A stretch of 64,000 nt of DNA from Paenarthrobacter ilicis (GTDB lineage Bacteria > Actinomycetota > Actinomycetes > Actinomycetales > Micrococcaceae): assembly GCF_016907545.1 (NCBI RefSeq), contig NZ_JAFBCD010000001.1, forward strand, positions 2,852,001 to 2,916,000, in the 5' to 3' direction. Of the stretch, positions 40,973 to 50,958 are shown piece after piece. The position numbers were made by a program, and so were the translations under genes. Position 1 is the first letter of the stretch, and each line of letters opens with the position of its first letter. The notes under the pieces are model-generated. The model ran no database searches, was not told the origin of the DNA, and saw only the letters and a program-made list of their open reading frames with translations.

Positions 40973-41024
40973 GTGTCCGCCCTCACTCCGTCACAACGGA
41001 CACGGGCTTCGGGTGTGTTGTGAC
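40973..41024 (+). promoter_or_regulatory. Two competing hairpins in the glnR leader
   Basis: GTCACAAC pairs with GTTGTGAC (8 bp, extended inside by ACAC/GTGT around a GCTTCG loop). The segment GTGTCCG just upstream pairs with CGGACAC, which overlaps the first arm of that hairpin. The two structures are mutually exclusive, as in an RNA switch; a ligand is not suggested by the sequence. Confidence 0.45.
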
Positions 41025-41084
41025 CGGCCGGTGAGACTCCGGTTTCGACGCCCGATGATGCGCGTACAGCCCATTGGAGGAACT

Positions 41085-41783
41085 ATGTCGCACATCCTGC
41101 TCCTGACGAACAGCAACGGTTCATCAGTTGACATTCTGCCTGCCTTGGAATTGTTGAACCACCGCGTCCACATCCTCCCGGCAGAACCCACGGCTTTGCT
41201 GGAGACCGATCCCACCGACATCGTCTTCCTGGATGCCCGCAAGGATTTGGTGGGGGCACGCTCCCTGACCCAACTGTTGAAGGCCACCGGCCTCAGCGCA
41301 CCCCTCATGCTGATCCTGACGGAGGGCGGCATGGCGGCCGTGTCCTCCGCTTGGGCAGTTGATGACATCGTTCTGGACTCGGCCGGGCCCGCAGAGGTGG
41401 AAGCCCGTATCCGGCTTGCCATGGCGCGTGCGGTCCCCGGCGAAGAGGAAACCCAGACCGAAATCCGGGCGGCCGGCGTCGTGATTGACGAGGCCAGCTA
41501 CACCGCCCGGGTCAGCGGGCAACCGCTGAACCTGACGTTCAAGGAGTTCGAGCTCCTGAAGTACCTGGCCCAGCACCCTGGCCGCGTGTTCACGCGCCAG
41601 CAACTGTTGACCGAAGTGTGGGGATACGACTACTACGGTGGCACCCGCACAGTGGACGTCCACATCCGGCGCCTCAGGGCCAAGCTCGGGGTTGACCACG
41701 AAAACCTGATCAGCACGGTGCGGAACGTCGGCTACCGGCTGACGCTGGTCAGGCTTCCCGACGACGAGCTCTCGGAGGCCTGA
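41085..41783 (+). CDS. glnR: Orphan OmpR-type nitrogen regulator GlnR
   Basis: A 232-residue regulator with an atypical receiver and a C-terminal winged helix ([36 protein letters not shown]). It matches the actinobacterial GlnR signature closely. D50 sits in the acceptor position ([10 protein letters not shown]) but GlnR is known to act without phosphorylation, as a dimer. It activates or represses nitrogen assimilation genes such as glnA and amtB in relatives. ATG is preceded by TTGGAGG; the next gene is mshD, the usual neighbour. Confidence 0.93.
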   Translation: MSHILLLTNSNGSSVDILPALELLNHRVHILPAEPTALLETDPTDIVFLDARKDLVGARSLTQLLKATGLSAPLMLILTEGGMAAVSSAWAVDDIVLDSAGPAEVEARIRLAMARAVPGEEETQTEIRAAGVVIDEASYTARVSGQPLNLTFKEFELLKYLAQHPGRVFTRQQLLTEVWGYDYYGGTRTVDVHIRRLRAKLGVDHENLISTVRNVGYRLTLVRLPDDELSEA

Positions 41784-41844
41784 GGGGTCCACGCACGCTG
41801 GGCTGCCTCATGACCCGCGCGGCCATGGATCGCATCAGCAGACA

Positions 41845-41880
41845 AGAAAGGCCGGAATCCCTGTGGATTCCGGCCTTTCT
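41845..41880 (+). terminator. Terminator after glnR
   Basis: AGAAAGGCCGGAATCC-ctgt-GGATTCCGGCCTTTCT, a perfect 16-bp stem ending in T-rich sequence. It separates glnR from mshD, which must therefore have a promoter in the following ~190 bp. Confidence 0.9.
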
Positions 41881-42074
41881 CCATTATGTGGTGGAGGACA
41901 TACGGGTCGAACGTATCGAGGCCACCCCACTGGTGGATCCCCCTCGTGTCCGCTGTTGCGATCCTGCTGCAACGCCGAACGAGATCACGACATTACCCCT
42001 GTTCCCCAAGGACATCAAATCGAAGTGGCCGCTCCTGGCGTGAGGGGCTTGCCCCGGACGTATAGCCTTGCTTC

Positions 42075-43040
42075 ATGAGTCACGCACATCCGGAAAACTG
42101 GCCTGTACTGATCATCGATGGCGGCTTGGACGGAGCACTTCTCCGCGACGTCAAGGCCCTGGCCTACGCCGCGGCAGAGTCGGACGGCAATCCCCCGTTC
42201 TCGGAACAGACGCTGGTAACGCTGCGCGGCACCGGCGGGCACTCCGTCCTGACGCTGGCCTTGTACGCTCCGGATGAGGATTCAGATCCGGCCACCGCCG
42301 AAGACCTGGCGGGCGTCGCCGTCGTCGTGGACGATCCGGACGGTGGGGGTGTCCTGGAACTGGCCGTCCACCCCAGTTACCGCAACCGTGGCGTGGCCGG
42401 CCGCTTATTGGCCGCGTTGCAGGAGAAACGGAGCCTGCAGGGGCTGAGTGCATGGTCGCACGGCAACCATGAAGCCGCCGCTGATCTGGCCGCCCGCTTT
42501 GGGTACGCACCGGTCCGGGAATTGTGGAAGATGCGCCTGATGACTTCCTCGCCCGCCCTGCCCGACGCCGGGCTGCCGGACGGCGTGGCGCTCCGCGCCT
42601 TCGTGCCGGGCCAGGACGAGCAAGCATGGCTGGAAGCAAACCGGGCGGCTTTCTCCCACCATCCCGAGCAGGGCGCCATGACACTGGCCGACCTTCAAGC
42701 GCGGCAGGCAGAAGAGTGGTTCGATCCGCAGGGCTTCCTTCTGGCCGTCAACGCCGATAACGCGTTGCTGGGATTCCACTGGACCAAAGTCCATGCCGGC
42801 CACGGCGAACACCCGGCGATCGGCGAGGTCTACGTGGTGGGAGTGACCCCAGCCGCGCAGGGCATGGGACTGGGGAAGGCCCTCACCGTTGCCGGAATTT
42901 CCTATCTGCAGGACCAGGGCCTGCACGCCGTCATGCTCTACGTGGATGCCGACAACGAGGCAGCAGTGGCGCTGTACCAAAAGCTCGGTTTTGTCCGCTG
43001 GGACACCGATGTGATGTACGCGCCGGCAGCCAAAAACTGA
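42075..43040 (+). CDS. mshD: Mycothiol synthase
   Basis: A 321-residue two-GNAT protein that acetylates the cysteine of Cys-GlcN-Ins in the last step of mycothiol synthesis. The N-terminal acetyl-CoA motif is LAVHPSYRNRGVAGRLLAAL, the C-terminal one VVGVTPAAQGMGLGKALTVA. The C-terminal segment LYVDADNEAAVALYQKLGF is characteristic of MshD. No other msh gene is in the window, as usual. Confidence 0.93.
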   Translation: MSHAHPENWPVLIIDGGLDGALLRDVKALAYAAAESDGNPPFSEQTLVTLRGTGGHSVLTLALYAPDEDSDPATAEDLAGVAVVVDDPDGGGVLELAVHPSYRNRGVAGRLLAALQEKRSLQGLSAWSHGNHEAAADLAARFGYAPVRELWKMRLMTSSPALPDAGLPDGVALRAFVPGQDEQAWLEANRAAFSHHPEQGAMTLADLQARQAEEWFDPQGFLLAVNADNALLGFHWTKVHAGHGEHPAIGEVYVVGVTPAAQGMGLGKALTVAGISYLQDQGLHAVMLYVDADNEAAVALYQKLGFVRWDTDVMYAPAAKN

Positions 43041-43077
43041 CCCCTCGCGGCCTGCAGAACGGAAAGCCGGAGACATC

Positions 43078-43107
43078 TTGGATTCGGGCCGCGATTTTGC
43101 TTGTAAT
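43078..43107 (+). promoter_or_regulatory. Candidate ppk promoter
   Basis: TTGGAT and TGTAAT separated by 18 bp, about 38 bp before the ppk start codon. A ribosome-binding site TTAGGAG lies just upstream of the ATG. Confidence 0.45.
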
Positions 43108-43144
43108 GTGGGAGGAAACCCCGTCCTGAGCTTAGGAGTAGCCC

Positions 43145-45394
43145 ATGCAGCCGGACCCCGCAGGCGCCGCCGGATCCACCTCGAAGGGCGCCACGCTCCC
43201 CCCTCGGTTTGGATCATCGGAAGTTCCGGCATCACGTGCCACCCAGGACCGCATCGACATTCCCGAGTTCGCGCCAAGCCTGGAGCCCGAAGGCGACATC
43301 TCCCCGGACCGTTTCCTGGACCGTGAACTGAGCTGGCTGGCCTTCAACTCGCGGGTTCTGGAGCTCGCCGAGGATCCTGACCTGTACCTGCTGGAACGCG
43401 TCACCTTCCTCAGCATCTTTGCCTCGAACCTGGACGAGTTCTTCATGGTCCGCGTGGCAGGGCTCAAGCGCCGCATCGCCACAGGGCTCGCCGTCCCGTC
43501 CCCGGCCGGCCTCAGCCCCATCGAGGTGCTGGAACAGATCGGCGAAGAAGCACACAAGCTGCAGGAACGGCACGCCCGCGTCTTCGCGGAGCAGATCCGC
43601 CCGGCGTTGGCCTACGAGCACATCCACATCATGCACTGGGATGAACTTGATGAGGACGCGCGCCACCGCATCAGCGTCATGTTCCAGGAGAAGGTCTTCC
43701 CCATCCTGACGCCGCTGGCGGTGGATCCGGCCCACCCGTTCCCCTACATTTCCGGGTTGTCCCTTAACCTCGCCGTCATTGTCAGCAACCCCATCAGCGA
43801 CAAAGAACTCTTTGCCCGTGTGAAGGTCCCGGACCAGCTCCCCCGGCTCATCTCCGTGGACGGCCCCCGTGCAGGTGCCATACCCGGCCGTGTTGCCCGG
43901 TTCATCGCGCTGGAAGAAGTCATTGCGGTGCACTTGGACAAGCTCTTCCCGGGAATGGAAGTACTGGAGCACCACACCTTCCGGGTCACCCGCAACGAGG
44001 ACCTTGAAGTTGAAGAAGACGACGCCGAGAACCTCCTGCAGGCCCTTGAAAAGGAACTGCTGCGCCGCCGCTTCGGGCCTCCGGTCCGGTTGGAAGTCAC
44101 CACGGACATCAACCCGAACATCAAGGCCCTGCTGATCCGCGAGCTGGGCGTCGAAGAGTCCGAGGTCTACTCCGTTCCAGCACCCCTGGATCTTCGCGGG
44201 CTCTCCGCGATCAGCGGAATTGACCGCGCCGACCTCCACTACCCCAAGCATGTGCCCCACACGTCCCGGTACCTCAACGAGTCCGAGACCTCCAAGGCGG
44301 CCAACGTCTTCGCGGCCATGCGCCGCCGGGACATCCTTCTGCACCACCCGTACGACTCGTTCTCCACCTCGGTCCAGGCGTTCCTCGAGCAGGCCGCAGC
44401 TGACCCCAAGGTGCAGGCCATCAAGCAGACCCTGTACCGCACGTCCGGCGACTCGCCCATTGTGGATGCACTGATCGACGCTGCGGAGGCCGGCAAGCAG
44501 GTACTGGCCCTGGTGGAAATCAAGGCCCGCTTTGACGAGCAGGCCAACATCTCCTGGGCCCGCAAGCTGGAGCAGGCCGGCGTACACGTGGTGTACGGCA
44601 TTGTTGGGCTCAAAACCCACTGCAAGCTTTCCTTGGTGGTGCGCCAGGAAGTGGACGGCCTCCGGCGCTACTGCCACATTGGCACTGGAAACTACCACCC
44701 CCGCACGGCCCGTTATTACGAGGACCTTGGCCTGCTGACCGCCAATGAACAAGTGGGCGAGGACCTGTCCAAGCTGTTCAACCAGCTTTCCGGTTATGCC
44801 CCGAAGTCCACGTTCAAGCGGCTGCTGGTGGCACCCCGCTCAGTCCGTGCAGGCCTGATGGAACGGATTGAAACCGAGATCCGGAACGCACGGGCAGGCG
44901 TTCCCGGCTTGGTCCAGATCAAAGTGAACTCCATGGTGGACGAGGCAATCATTGATGCCCTGTACCGCGCGTCCCAGGCAGGTGTGAAGGTGGATGTTGT
45001 GGTTCGCGGCATCTGCTCGCTGCGCCCCGGAGTCCCCGGTCTCAGCGACAACATCACAGTGCGTTCCGTCCTTGGCCGCTTCCTTGAACACTCCCGCGTC
45101 TTCGCTTTCGGCAACGGCGGCGACCCCGTGGTGTACATCGGCTCCGCCGACATGATGCACCGCAACCTTGACCGCCGCGTGGAGGCACTGGTGCAGCTGG
45201 CCAGCAAGGAAGACACGTCAACGGTCATGGACCTGATGCGACGCTACGTTGATGACGGGACCGCCAGCTGGCACCTGGACAACCAGGGGCACTGGACCCG
45301 GCACCACCTGGATGCGGAGGGACAGGCGCTGCTGGATATGCAGTCATGGCTGCTGGAGTCCCGGTCACGCCAGCGGGCGCAGGCACGGCGGTAG
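43145..45394 (+). CDS. ppk1: Polyphosphate kinase 1
   Basis: A 749-residue PPK1, which polymerises ATP gamma-phosphate into inorganic polyphosphate. The start of the catalytic region is [17 protein letters not shown]. The autophosphorylated His is H492 ([15 protein letters not shown]), and the C-terminal second His-containing domain ([17 protein letters not shown]) is complete. The preceding ~45 residues are disordered. The next gene, ten bases later, is the MutT1-type protein, as in mycobacteria. Confidence 0.97.
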   Translation: MQPDPAGAAGSTSKGATLPPRFGSSEVPASRATQDRIDIPEFAPSLEPEGDISPDRFLDRELSWLAFNSRVLELAEDPDLYLLERVTFLSIFASNLDEFFMVRVAGLKRRIATGLAVPSPAGLSPIEVLEQIGEEAHKLQERHARVFAEQIRPALAYEHIHIMHWDELDEDARHRISVMFQEKVFPILTPLAVDPAHPFPYISGLSLNLAVIVSNPISDKELFARVKVPDQLPRLISVDGPRAGAIPGRVARFIALEEVIAVHLDKLFPGMEVLEHHTFRVTRNEDLEVEEDDAENLLQALEKELLRRRFGPPVRLEVTTDINPNIKALLIRELGVEESEVYSVPAPLDLRGLSAISGIDRADLHYPKHVPHTSRYLNESETSKAANVFAAMRRRDILLHHPYDSFSTSVQAFLEQAAADPKVQAIKQTLYRTSGDSPIVDALIDAAEAGKQVLALVEIKARFDEQANISWARKLEQAGVHVVYGIVGLKTHCKLSLVVRQEVDGLRRYCHIGTGNYHPRTARYYEDLGLLTANEQVGEDLSKLFNQLSGYAPKSTFKRLLVAPRSVRAGLMERIETEIRNARAGVPGLVQIKVNSMVDEAIIDALYRASQAGVKVDVVVRGICSLRPGVPGLSDNITVRSVLGRFLEHSRVFAFGNGGDPVVYIGSADMMHRNLDRRVEALVQLASKEDTSTVMDLMRRYVDDGTASWHLDNQGHWTRHHLDAEGQALLDMQSWLLESRSRQRAQARR

Positions 45395-45403
45395 AGGAAA
45401 CAC

Positions 45404-46372
45404 TTGAACAGCGATACCCCCGTGGCTGACCAGACGGATCACCCAGGCGAGCCGGTGGCTGTTGTTGCCGCCGGTGCCATCCCCTGGCGGGTCAACAAGG
45501 GCACCCTTGAGGTTCTCCTGATTCATCGGCCCCGGTACGACGATTGGTCGTGGCCGAAAGGAAAACTCGACGCCGGCGAAACAGTTCCCGAATGTGCCGC
45601 CCGTGAAGTGTGGGAAGAGATAGGTCTCCAGGCACCGCTCGGCATTCCGCTGCCACCCATCCACTACCATGTGGCAGCCGGGCTCAAAGTGGTCAGGTAC
45701 TGGGCCGTTAAGGTTAACGGAGCGCAGTTACGGCCTGACGGCAAGGAAGTGGACAGCGTCATGTGGTGCACGCCGGACCGTGCAGCCGCATTCCTGAGCA
45801 ACCCTTCGGACGTCAAGCCACTGGAGTCACTGGAAAAAGCGCATATCCGCGGTGAGCTGGACACGTGGCCGCTCCTTGTGATCCGCCACGCCAAAGCCAA
45901 ACCGCGGTCGTCCTGGACCAAAGCCGAGGGCGACCGTCCGCTGGCAGCCACAGGCCAACGCCAAGCTGTGGCTGTCCAACGCTTGCTGGAGGTCTGGAAG
46001 CCACAGCGCGTGGTCAGCAGCCCCTGGGTTCGATGCGTTGCCACCATAGCCCCCTACGCCAAGGCAACCGGGGCAAAGGTGAAGCTGGTGGAGGCCCTCA
46101 CGGAGCACCATCACCAGCGGTCCCCCAAGAAGACCGCGGCCGCCGTCGAAAATCTCTTCGACAAGCAGGTTCCCATCGCCGTCTGCACGCACCGGCCCGC
46201 GCTGCCGACGGCGTTGAAGCAACTGGGTCAACACATGCCGCAGTCCTTGCGGGCACTGCTTCCCACCGCGGATCCGTACCTGTCCCCCGGCGAGGTCATT
46301 GTGTGCCAGGTGGCCAGGGGTTCAGAGCGGAAAATCGTTTCCGTGGAACAGGTCAAGCCCTTCGAAGATTAG
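45404..46372 (+). CDS. MutT1-type Nudix hydrolase / histidine phosphatase fusion
   Basis: A 322-residue two-domain protein with TTG start after GAGGAAA. The N-terminal Nudix domain has a complete box GX5EX7REUXEEXGU at residues 53-75. The C-terminal half is a histidine phosphatase domain beginning LLVIRHAKAK (R161-H162-A163), with Ala in place of the usual Gly. This is the arrangement of mycobacterial MutT1, which hydrolyses 8-oxo-(d)GTP and diadenosine polyphosphates, and which is also next to ppk1. Confidence 0.9.
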   Translation: MNSDTPVADQTDHPGEPVAVVAAGAIPWRVNKGTLEVLLIHRPRYDDWSWPKGKLDAGETVPECAAREVWEEIGLQAPLGIPLPPIHYHVAAGLKVVRYWAVKVNGAQLRPDGKEVDSVMWCTPDRAAAFLSNPSDVKPLESLEKAHIRGELDTWPLLVIRHAKAKPRSSWTKAEGDRPLAATGQRQAVAVQRLLEVWKPQRVVSSPWVRCVATIAPYAKATGAKVKLVEALTEHHHQRSPKKTAAAVENLFDKQVPIAVCTHRPALPTALKQLGQHMPQSLRALLPTADPYLSPGEVIVCQVARGSERKIVSVEQVKPFED

Positions 46373-46429
46373 GCCGTGACTTGACTCCCCACCCTCCGTG
46401 GCGAAGGGTAGGAGATTCGTTCAAAGACT

Positions 46430-48142
46430 TTGGGGGGTCTTGTTGTGTATGGTTTGCCGGCTTTCTTTTTCCTGGGGCCAGTCATCGGCGCGGTGGTTGT
46501 CTACCTGATTTTCCGCGTTCAGGTCTGGTCAAGGCCGGACCCGAACGCAGTGGCCTCGCACGGACTGTGGGTGGGAATCGTGGGATGGATGGCCAGCTCC
46601 CTGCAGGGGGCGATGTCCGCCGGCCTCCTGTCGCCCGATCCGATGCTGAACAACTACCCCGCAACGCCCGATCAACTGTTCCAGGCACTCGGATGGCCCG
46701 TGGCGGCATGCTTGGCAGTCCATGCCTTGGGCCAGCTGAGCTACCCCCGCGGTAAGAACCGGTCAAAGAACAGTGGGTACGTCTCCCCCGGCATCCGCGA
46801 CCTCCTGCCCCGCAAACTGGCGTGGACGGTGGGTGCAGTGTTTGCCTACTCCGCGGCGGCCATCGCGTGGATCGCCTGGCTTCCTGCTTATGCACCTGCT
46901 CCCGCGTTTCGTCCCGAGTCGTATACCGGCACCCTGATCCAGGGACAGAACGGCCGCATCCCTGGATATGAGCTCGCCCTGTGGTTGGCCGCGGCGCTGC
47001 TGCTGCTGGCCCTCGGCACCATGCTGGTGCTGCTGCTGATTGCCAAACGGCGTCCGCTGGAAACGCTCGACGACGCCGACAACCAACAGCTTCATCGCAT
47101 CTCCGCCAACCGGCTGCTGCGCACAGTTGCCACCATCGCAGCGGGTCTTGCCACCATTGCCGGAAACTTCGCCGTGCTGCCCGAACCTGGACCTTCCTGG
47201 CAACCCTCATGGTTCAACGCTTTGGGTGCGGTCAACATGGTGGTCCTCCTGGCCATGCTCTGGTGGCCGGTGCCGGTGTTCCCATCGCTCCTCCAAGCAC
47301 GCCAGGCCACCAGTGCGCGGGGACTCCTTGCCGACCAAGGCACTCACGGGGCAGCCCGGCTCAGCGTCAATATGGGCGTGGGTCTTGGCGCGCTGGGCGG
47401 GCTCGCGGCAGTGGGCGGGCTCGGGACGATGTACGCACTGACGCAGCCAGCCAACATGTGGATGCTTCCCATCGCCGTTGGATTGGTTGCAGTCCTGCTC
47501 CTCGCGGGCATCGCAGGCGGAGAGGTGCTGCTGGGCCGGAACTACGGCCGTGACGGTGCTCCCGCGGTGTGGCCTGTCCGGGCCGTCTCCCGCGGATTGT
47601 TCATTTATGCCATGGCCAGCGCGTACATGCTGCTCGCAGTCATCGTATTCGTGGCGGCAGGACAGGACCCGGCACAGCCATTCAAGCCGACCACATGGCC
47701 GTGGGCCGCCGGGACCACCGTGGCGGCAGCTGCTGTCGGTACCTTGGCAATCTTCGCCGTGCGCCGCCGTCGTGGTATCCCGGAAGGGGCCGGCGAGGCC
47801 GGACTGGACGCTGCGCTCAAGGCCATCTCCATGTACAGGATTGTCAGGACCCTCAGCGCCTACTGCCTTGGCCAAGCGGGGGTGCTGTTGATGACCTCCC
47901 CCGAGTCCTGGGACGGCTTCTTTCCCATTTCGCCCGGAACGTTCCCTGTGGGTCCCCATCCAGCCGTCACGGCCGGCATGGTTTTGGCCGTCATCGCCGT
48001 GATCACCGCTATTGTGCCGGTGCGGAGCCTGCTGCGCACCATCCCCCGCGGGAACCGGCCCCACACGGCGGACGAAGCCGATGCCCCAGGACACGCTCCC
48101 ATGACGGGCACGGCTTCCGGGCAAAGTAAGCTTGACCCGTGA
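46430..48142 (+). CDS. Large polytopic membrane protein, unknown function
   Basis: A 570-residue protein with roughly 14 hydrophobic segments, no signal peptide or known transport motif. Either the TTG used here or a GTG five codons later (after GGGGGG) may be the start. It begins 57 bp after the MutT1-type gene and its stop overlaps the thyA start (GTGA). A hydrophilic loop follows about the fifth span. I do not recognise the family; a transport or membrane-assembly role can only be guessed. Confidence 0.75.
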   Translation: MGGLVVYGLPAFFFLGPVIGAVVVYLIFRVQVWSRPDPNAVASHGLWVGIVGWMASSLQGAMSAGLLSPDPMLNNYPATPDQLFQALGWPVAACLAVHALGQLSYPRGKNRSKNSGYVSPGIRDLLPRKLAWTVGAVFAYSAAAIAWIAWLPAYAPAPAFRPESYTGTLIQGQNGRIPGYELALWLAAALLLLALGTMLVLLLIAKRRPLETLDDADNQQLHRISANRLLRTVATIAAGLATIAGNFAVLPEPGPSWQPSWFNALGAVNMVVLLAMLWWPVPVFPSLLQARQATSARGLLADQGTHGAARLSVNMGVGLGALGGLAAVGGLGTMYALTQPANMWMLPIAVGLVAVLLLAGIAGGEVLLGRNYGRDGAPAVWPVRAVSRGLFIYAMASAYMLLAVIVFVAAGQDPAQPFKPTTWPWAAGTTVAAAAVGTLAIFAVRRRRGIPEGAGEAGLDAALKAISMYRIVRTLSAYCLGQAGVLLMTSPESWDGFFPISPGTFPVGPHPAVTAGMVLAVIAVITAIVPVRSLLRTIPRGNRPHTADEADAPGHAPMTGTASGQSKLDP

Positions 48143-48942
48143 GCATCCCCACCCCCTATGAAGACCTCCTGCGCGATGTCATGGACAACGGCGCACACAA
48201 AGCCGACCGAACCGGAACAGGAACGCGGAGTGTTTTTGGCCGTCAACTGAGGTTCGACCTTGGCAGCAGTTTTCCGCTGATCACCACCAAGCGGGTCCAC
48301 TTCAAATCCGTGGCCGTGGAACTGTTGTGGTTCCTGCGCGGCGACTCCAACGTCAAGTGGATGCAGGATCAGGGTGTCACCATTTGGGATGAATGGGCAG
48401 ACGCCGACGGCGAACTCGGTCCCGTGTACGGTGTGCAGTGGCGCAGTTGGCCCACGCCCGACGGCGGTCACATCGACCAGATCGCCGAGGTCATGAAAGG
48501 GTTGGCGGCCAACCCGGATTCGCGCCGGCACATTGTCTCCGCCTGGAACGTCTCCGAACTCAAGGACATGGCCCTGCCGCCGTGCCATGCTTTCTTCCAG
48601 TTCTACGTTGCAGACGGCAAGCTGTCCTGCCAGCTGTACCAGCGCTCGGCGGACACTTTCCTGGGAGTGCCCTTCAACATCGCGTCCTACGCACTGCTCA
48701 CGCTCATGGTGGCGCAGCAGCTCGGCCTGGAACCCGGCGAGTTCATTTGGACCGGCGGGGACGTCCACGTCTATGACAATCACGTGGAGCAGGTTGCTGA
48801 ACAACTCAGCCGGGAGCCCTTTGAGTACCCGCAGCTGAAGATCCTGCGCAAGCCCGATTCCATCTTCGACTACTCCCTTGATGACTTTGAGGTTGTGGAT
48901 TACCGCCACCACCCCACCATCAAGGCACCGATCGCCGTATGA
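48139..48942 (+). CDS. thyA: Thymidylate synthase (ThyA type)
   Basis: A 267-residue folate-dependent thymidylate synthase making dTMP from dUMP. The catalytic Cys is C149 in [12 protein letters not shown]; the folate and dUMP contacts RRHIVSAWN are present. Its GTG start overlaps the preceding stop codon and its stop overlaps the folA start, so the three genes are translated as a coupled unit. Confidence 0.98.
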   Translation: MSIPTPYEDLLRDVMDNGAHKADRTGTGTRSVFGRQLRFDLGSSFPLITTKRVHFKSVAVELLWFLRGDSNVKWMQDQGVTIWDEWADADGELGPVYGVQWRSWPTPDGGHIDQIAEVMKGLAANPDSRRHIVSAWNVSELKDMALPPCHAFFQFYVADGKLSCQLYQRSADTFLGVPFNIASYALLTLMVAQQLGLEPGEFIWTGGDVHVYDNHVEQVAEQLSREPFEYPQLKILRKPDSIFDYSLDDFEVVDYRHHPTIKAPIAV

Positions 48943-49538
48943 GCACGCCCACCCCCGGCAACGACGGGCAACTGCCCGGCGTCATCTTCACCCAGGAAAC
49001 TGCTGCACGCATGACCGGGATCGGCATGGTGTGGGCGCAGACCACATCCGGCGTGATCGGCAACGACGGCACCATGCCTTGGCACCTGCCCGAGGACCTC
49101 AAGCACTTCAGCCAGCTCACCAACGGGCATCCCGTGATCATGGGCCGCAAAACCTGGGAGTCGTTCCCGGAAAAGTACCGGCCGCTGCCTGGCCGCACCA
49201 ACATTGTGGTGACCAGGAACGCGGAGTGGGCTTCTACGCCCGAGGCCGCGGGCGCCGTCGTCGTGTCCTCCTTGGATGCTGCCCTCCTTGAATCGCAATT
49301 TGCTCCGGGCGGCCAGAAAGTCTGGATCATCGGCGGGGCTGAAATCTTCAAGCAGTCCATGGACGTTGCCACGCTTGCCGTGGTGACCATCATTGACGGC
49401 GAGTTTGACGGTGACACCTTCGCTCCGGAACTGGGCGCCGAATGGACCTTTGACAGTGTGGCGCCGGCCGAGGGCTGGCTCACCGCGAAAAACGGCACAC
49501 AATACCGGTTCACCACGTGGCGCCGGACCGAAAGCTAG
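48939..49538 (+). CDS. folA: Dihydrofolate reductase
   Basis: A 199-residue DHFR regenerating tetrahydrofolate consumed by ThyA. The motifs [20 protein letters not shown] and [11 protein letters not shown] are present. About 25 residues precede the normal DHFR start (GIGMVWAQ); the ATG is fixed by an ATGA overlap with thyA, although a shorter version starting near MTGIGMVW is possible. Trimethoprim target. Confidence 0.97.
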   Translation: MSTPTPGNDGQLPGVIFTQETAARMTGIGMVWAQTTSGVIGNDGTMPWHLPEDLKHFSQLTNGHPVIMGRKTWESFPEKYRPLPGRTNIVVTRNAEWASTPEAAGAVVVSSLDAALLESQFAPGGQKVWIIGGAEIFKQSMDVATLAVVTIIDGEFDGDTFAPELGAEWTFDSVAPAEGWLTAKNGTQYRFTTWRRTES

Positions 49539-49548
49539 GAAGCACCGC

Positions 49549-49758
49549 ATGTTCAAAAAACCCGAAATCCTCTTTGTGCTGGGCTACATGCTGCTCCCGC
49601 TCTTCGCGCTGATCTCAGCGATCGTGGGCCTCACCATGATCCTGGGGGGCAACAAAATCGCCGGCATCATTGTCCTGGTAGTGGTCACGCAGGTGTTCAC
49701 GTTTGGTTCCTTCTTCGCACTGCGCAAACGCAAGGCCCTCCTGCTCGAAGGTCCGTGA
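49549..49758 (+). CDS. 69-residue two-span membrane protein
   Basis: ATG preceded by AGGA, ten bases after folA. Two hydrophobic spans (ILFVLGYMLLPLFALISAIV and AGIIVLVVVTQVFTFGSFFA) and a basic end RKRKALLLEGP. No family recognised. Cotranscribed with thyA-folA by position. Confidence 0.75.
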   Translation: MFKKPEILFVLGYMLLPLFALISAIVGLTMILGGNKIAGIIVLVVVTQVFTFGSFFALRKRKALLLEGP

Positions 49759-49803
49759 CGTAACCAACAGCGGTTGTTCGGGCTGAAAGTCTAGACTTGT
49801 CCA

Positions 49804-50958
49804 ATGACTACAGCAGCTAATCCGTCCGTTGGACTGGTCGGTTGGCGTGGCATGGTCGGTTCCGTCCTGATGCAGCGCATGCAGGAAGAGAATGACTTCG
49901 CCAACATCAACCCGGTATTTTTCTCCACCTCGAACGCAGGAGGTTCCGCCCCCTCCTTCCTGAGCTCTGCCGCCGGCGATCCCGGCAAGCTCGAGGATGC
50001 GTTCGACATTGAGACGCTTGCCAAGCTGCCCATTATTGTCACCGCCCAGGGTGGTGACTACACCAAGCAGGTCCACGGAGAACTCCGCAACCGCGGGTGG
50101 GATGGCCTCTGGATCGATGCCGCTTCCACCCTCCGCATGAACGATGACTCCATCATTGTGCTGGACCCCATCAACCGGGACGTGATTGACGCCGGGCTTT
50201 CGGGTGGCGTGAAGGACTTCATCGGCGGCAACTGCACGGTTTCCTGTATGTTGATGGGCCTCGGCGGACTCTTCAAGAACAACCTCGTGGAGTGGGGTAC
50301 GTCCATGACGTACCAAGCTGCCTCCGGTGGCGGCGCACGCCACATGCGGGAGCTCCTCAACCAGTTCGGCACCCTCAATAACGAGGTCAGCAGCGAACTC
50401 GATGATCCTGCCTCCGCCATCCTGGAAATCGACCACAAAGTCCTTTCCGCCCAGCGCAACGGCGTTGACGCAACCCAGTTCGGCGTACCTTTGGCCGGGT
50501 CCCTGATTCCTTGGATCGATGCTGATCTGGGCAACGGCCAATCCAAGGAAGAGTGGAAGGCCGGCGTGGAAACCAACAAGATCCTCGGTACCGGCAACGG
50601 CACCGAGGGCAAGGACCACATCGCCATGGATGGCCTGTGCGTCCGCATTGGAGCCATGAGGTCCCACTCCCAGGCCTTGACGTTGAAGCTGCGCGAGGAT
50701 CTTTCCGTCACGGAGATTGAAAACCTCCTGGCCAAGGACAACCAGTGGGCCAAGGTTGTCCCCAATACCAAGGAAGCCTCCATGGCGGACCTGACGCCTG
50801 TTGCCGCGTCCGGAACCCTGGACATTCCGGTGGGCCGTATCCGCAAGCTCGAAATGGGCCCGGAGTACATCAGCGCCTTCACCGTTGGCGACCAACTCCT
50901 CTGGGGTGCTGCTGAGCCTCTGCGCCGCATGCTGAACATTGTCACGGGCAAGCTCTAG
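49804..50958 (+). CDS. asd: Aspartate-semialdehyde dehydrogenase, enterobacterial type
   Basis: A 384-residue enzyme reducing beta-aspartyl phosphate to the semialdehyde for lysine, threonine, methionine and cell-wall diaminopimelate. The catalytic Cys is C144 in [13 protein letters not shown], and the NADP loop is [17 protein letters not shown]. The sequence follows the gamma-proteobacterial Asd along its whole length rather than the ~345-residue form commonly seen in actinobacteria. Monocistronic with its own terminator. Confidence 0.95.
   Translation: MTTAANPSVGLVGWRGMVGSVLMQRMQEENDFANINPVFFSTSNAGGSAPSFLSSAAGDPGKLEDAFDIETLAKLPIIVTAQGGDYTKQVHGELRNRGWDGLWIDAASTLRMNDDSIIVLDPINRDVIDAGLSGGVKDFIGGNCTVSCMLMGLGGLFKNNLVEWGTSMTYQAASGGGARHMRELLNQFGTLNNEVSSELDDPASAILEIDHKVLSAQRNGVDATQFGVPLAGSLIPWIDADLGNGQSKEEWKAGVETNKILGTGNGTEGKDHIAMDGLCVRIGAMRSHSQALTLKLREDLSVTEIENLLAKDNQWAKVVPNTKEASMADLTPVAASGTLDIPVGRIRKLEMGPEYISAFTVGDQLLWGAAEPLRRMLNIVTGKL

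Noticed and set aside
41810-42043. A 77-codon plus-strand frame after glnR
   Set aside because: It runs straight through the perfect 16-bp terminator stem and has no ribosome-binding site.
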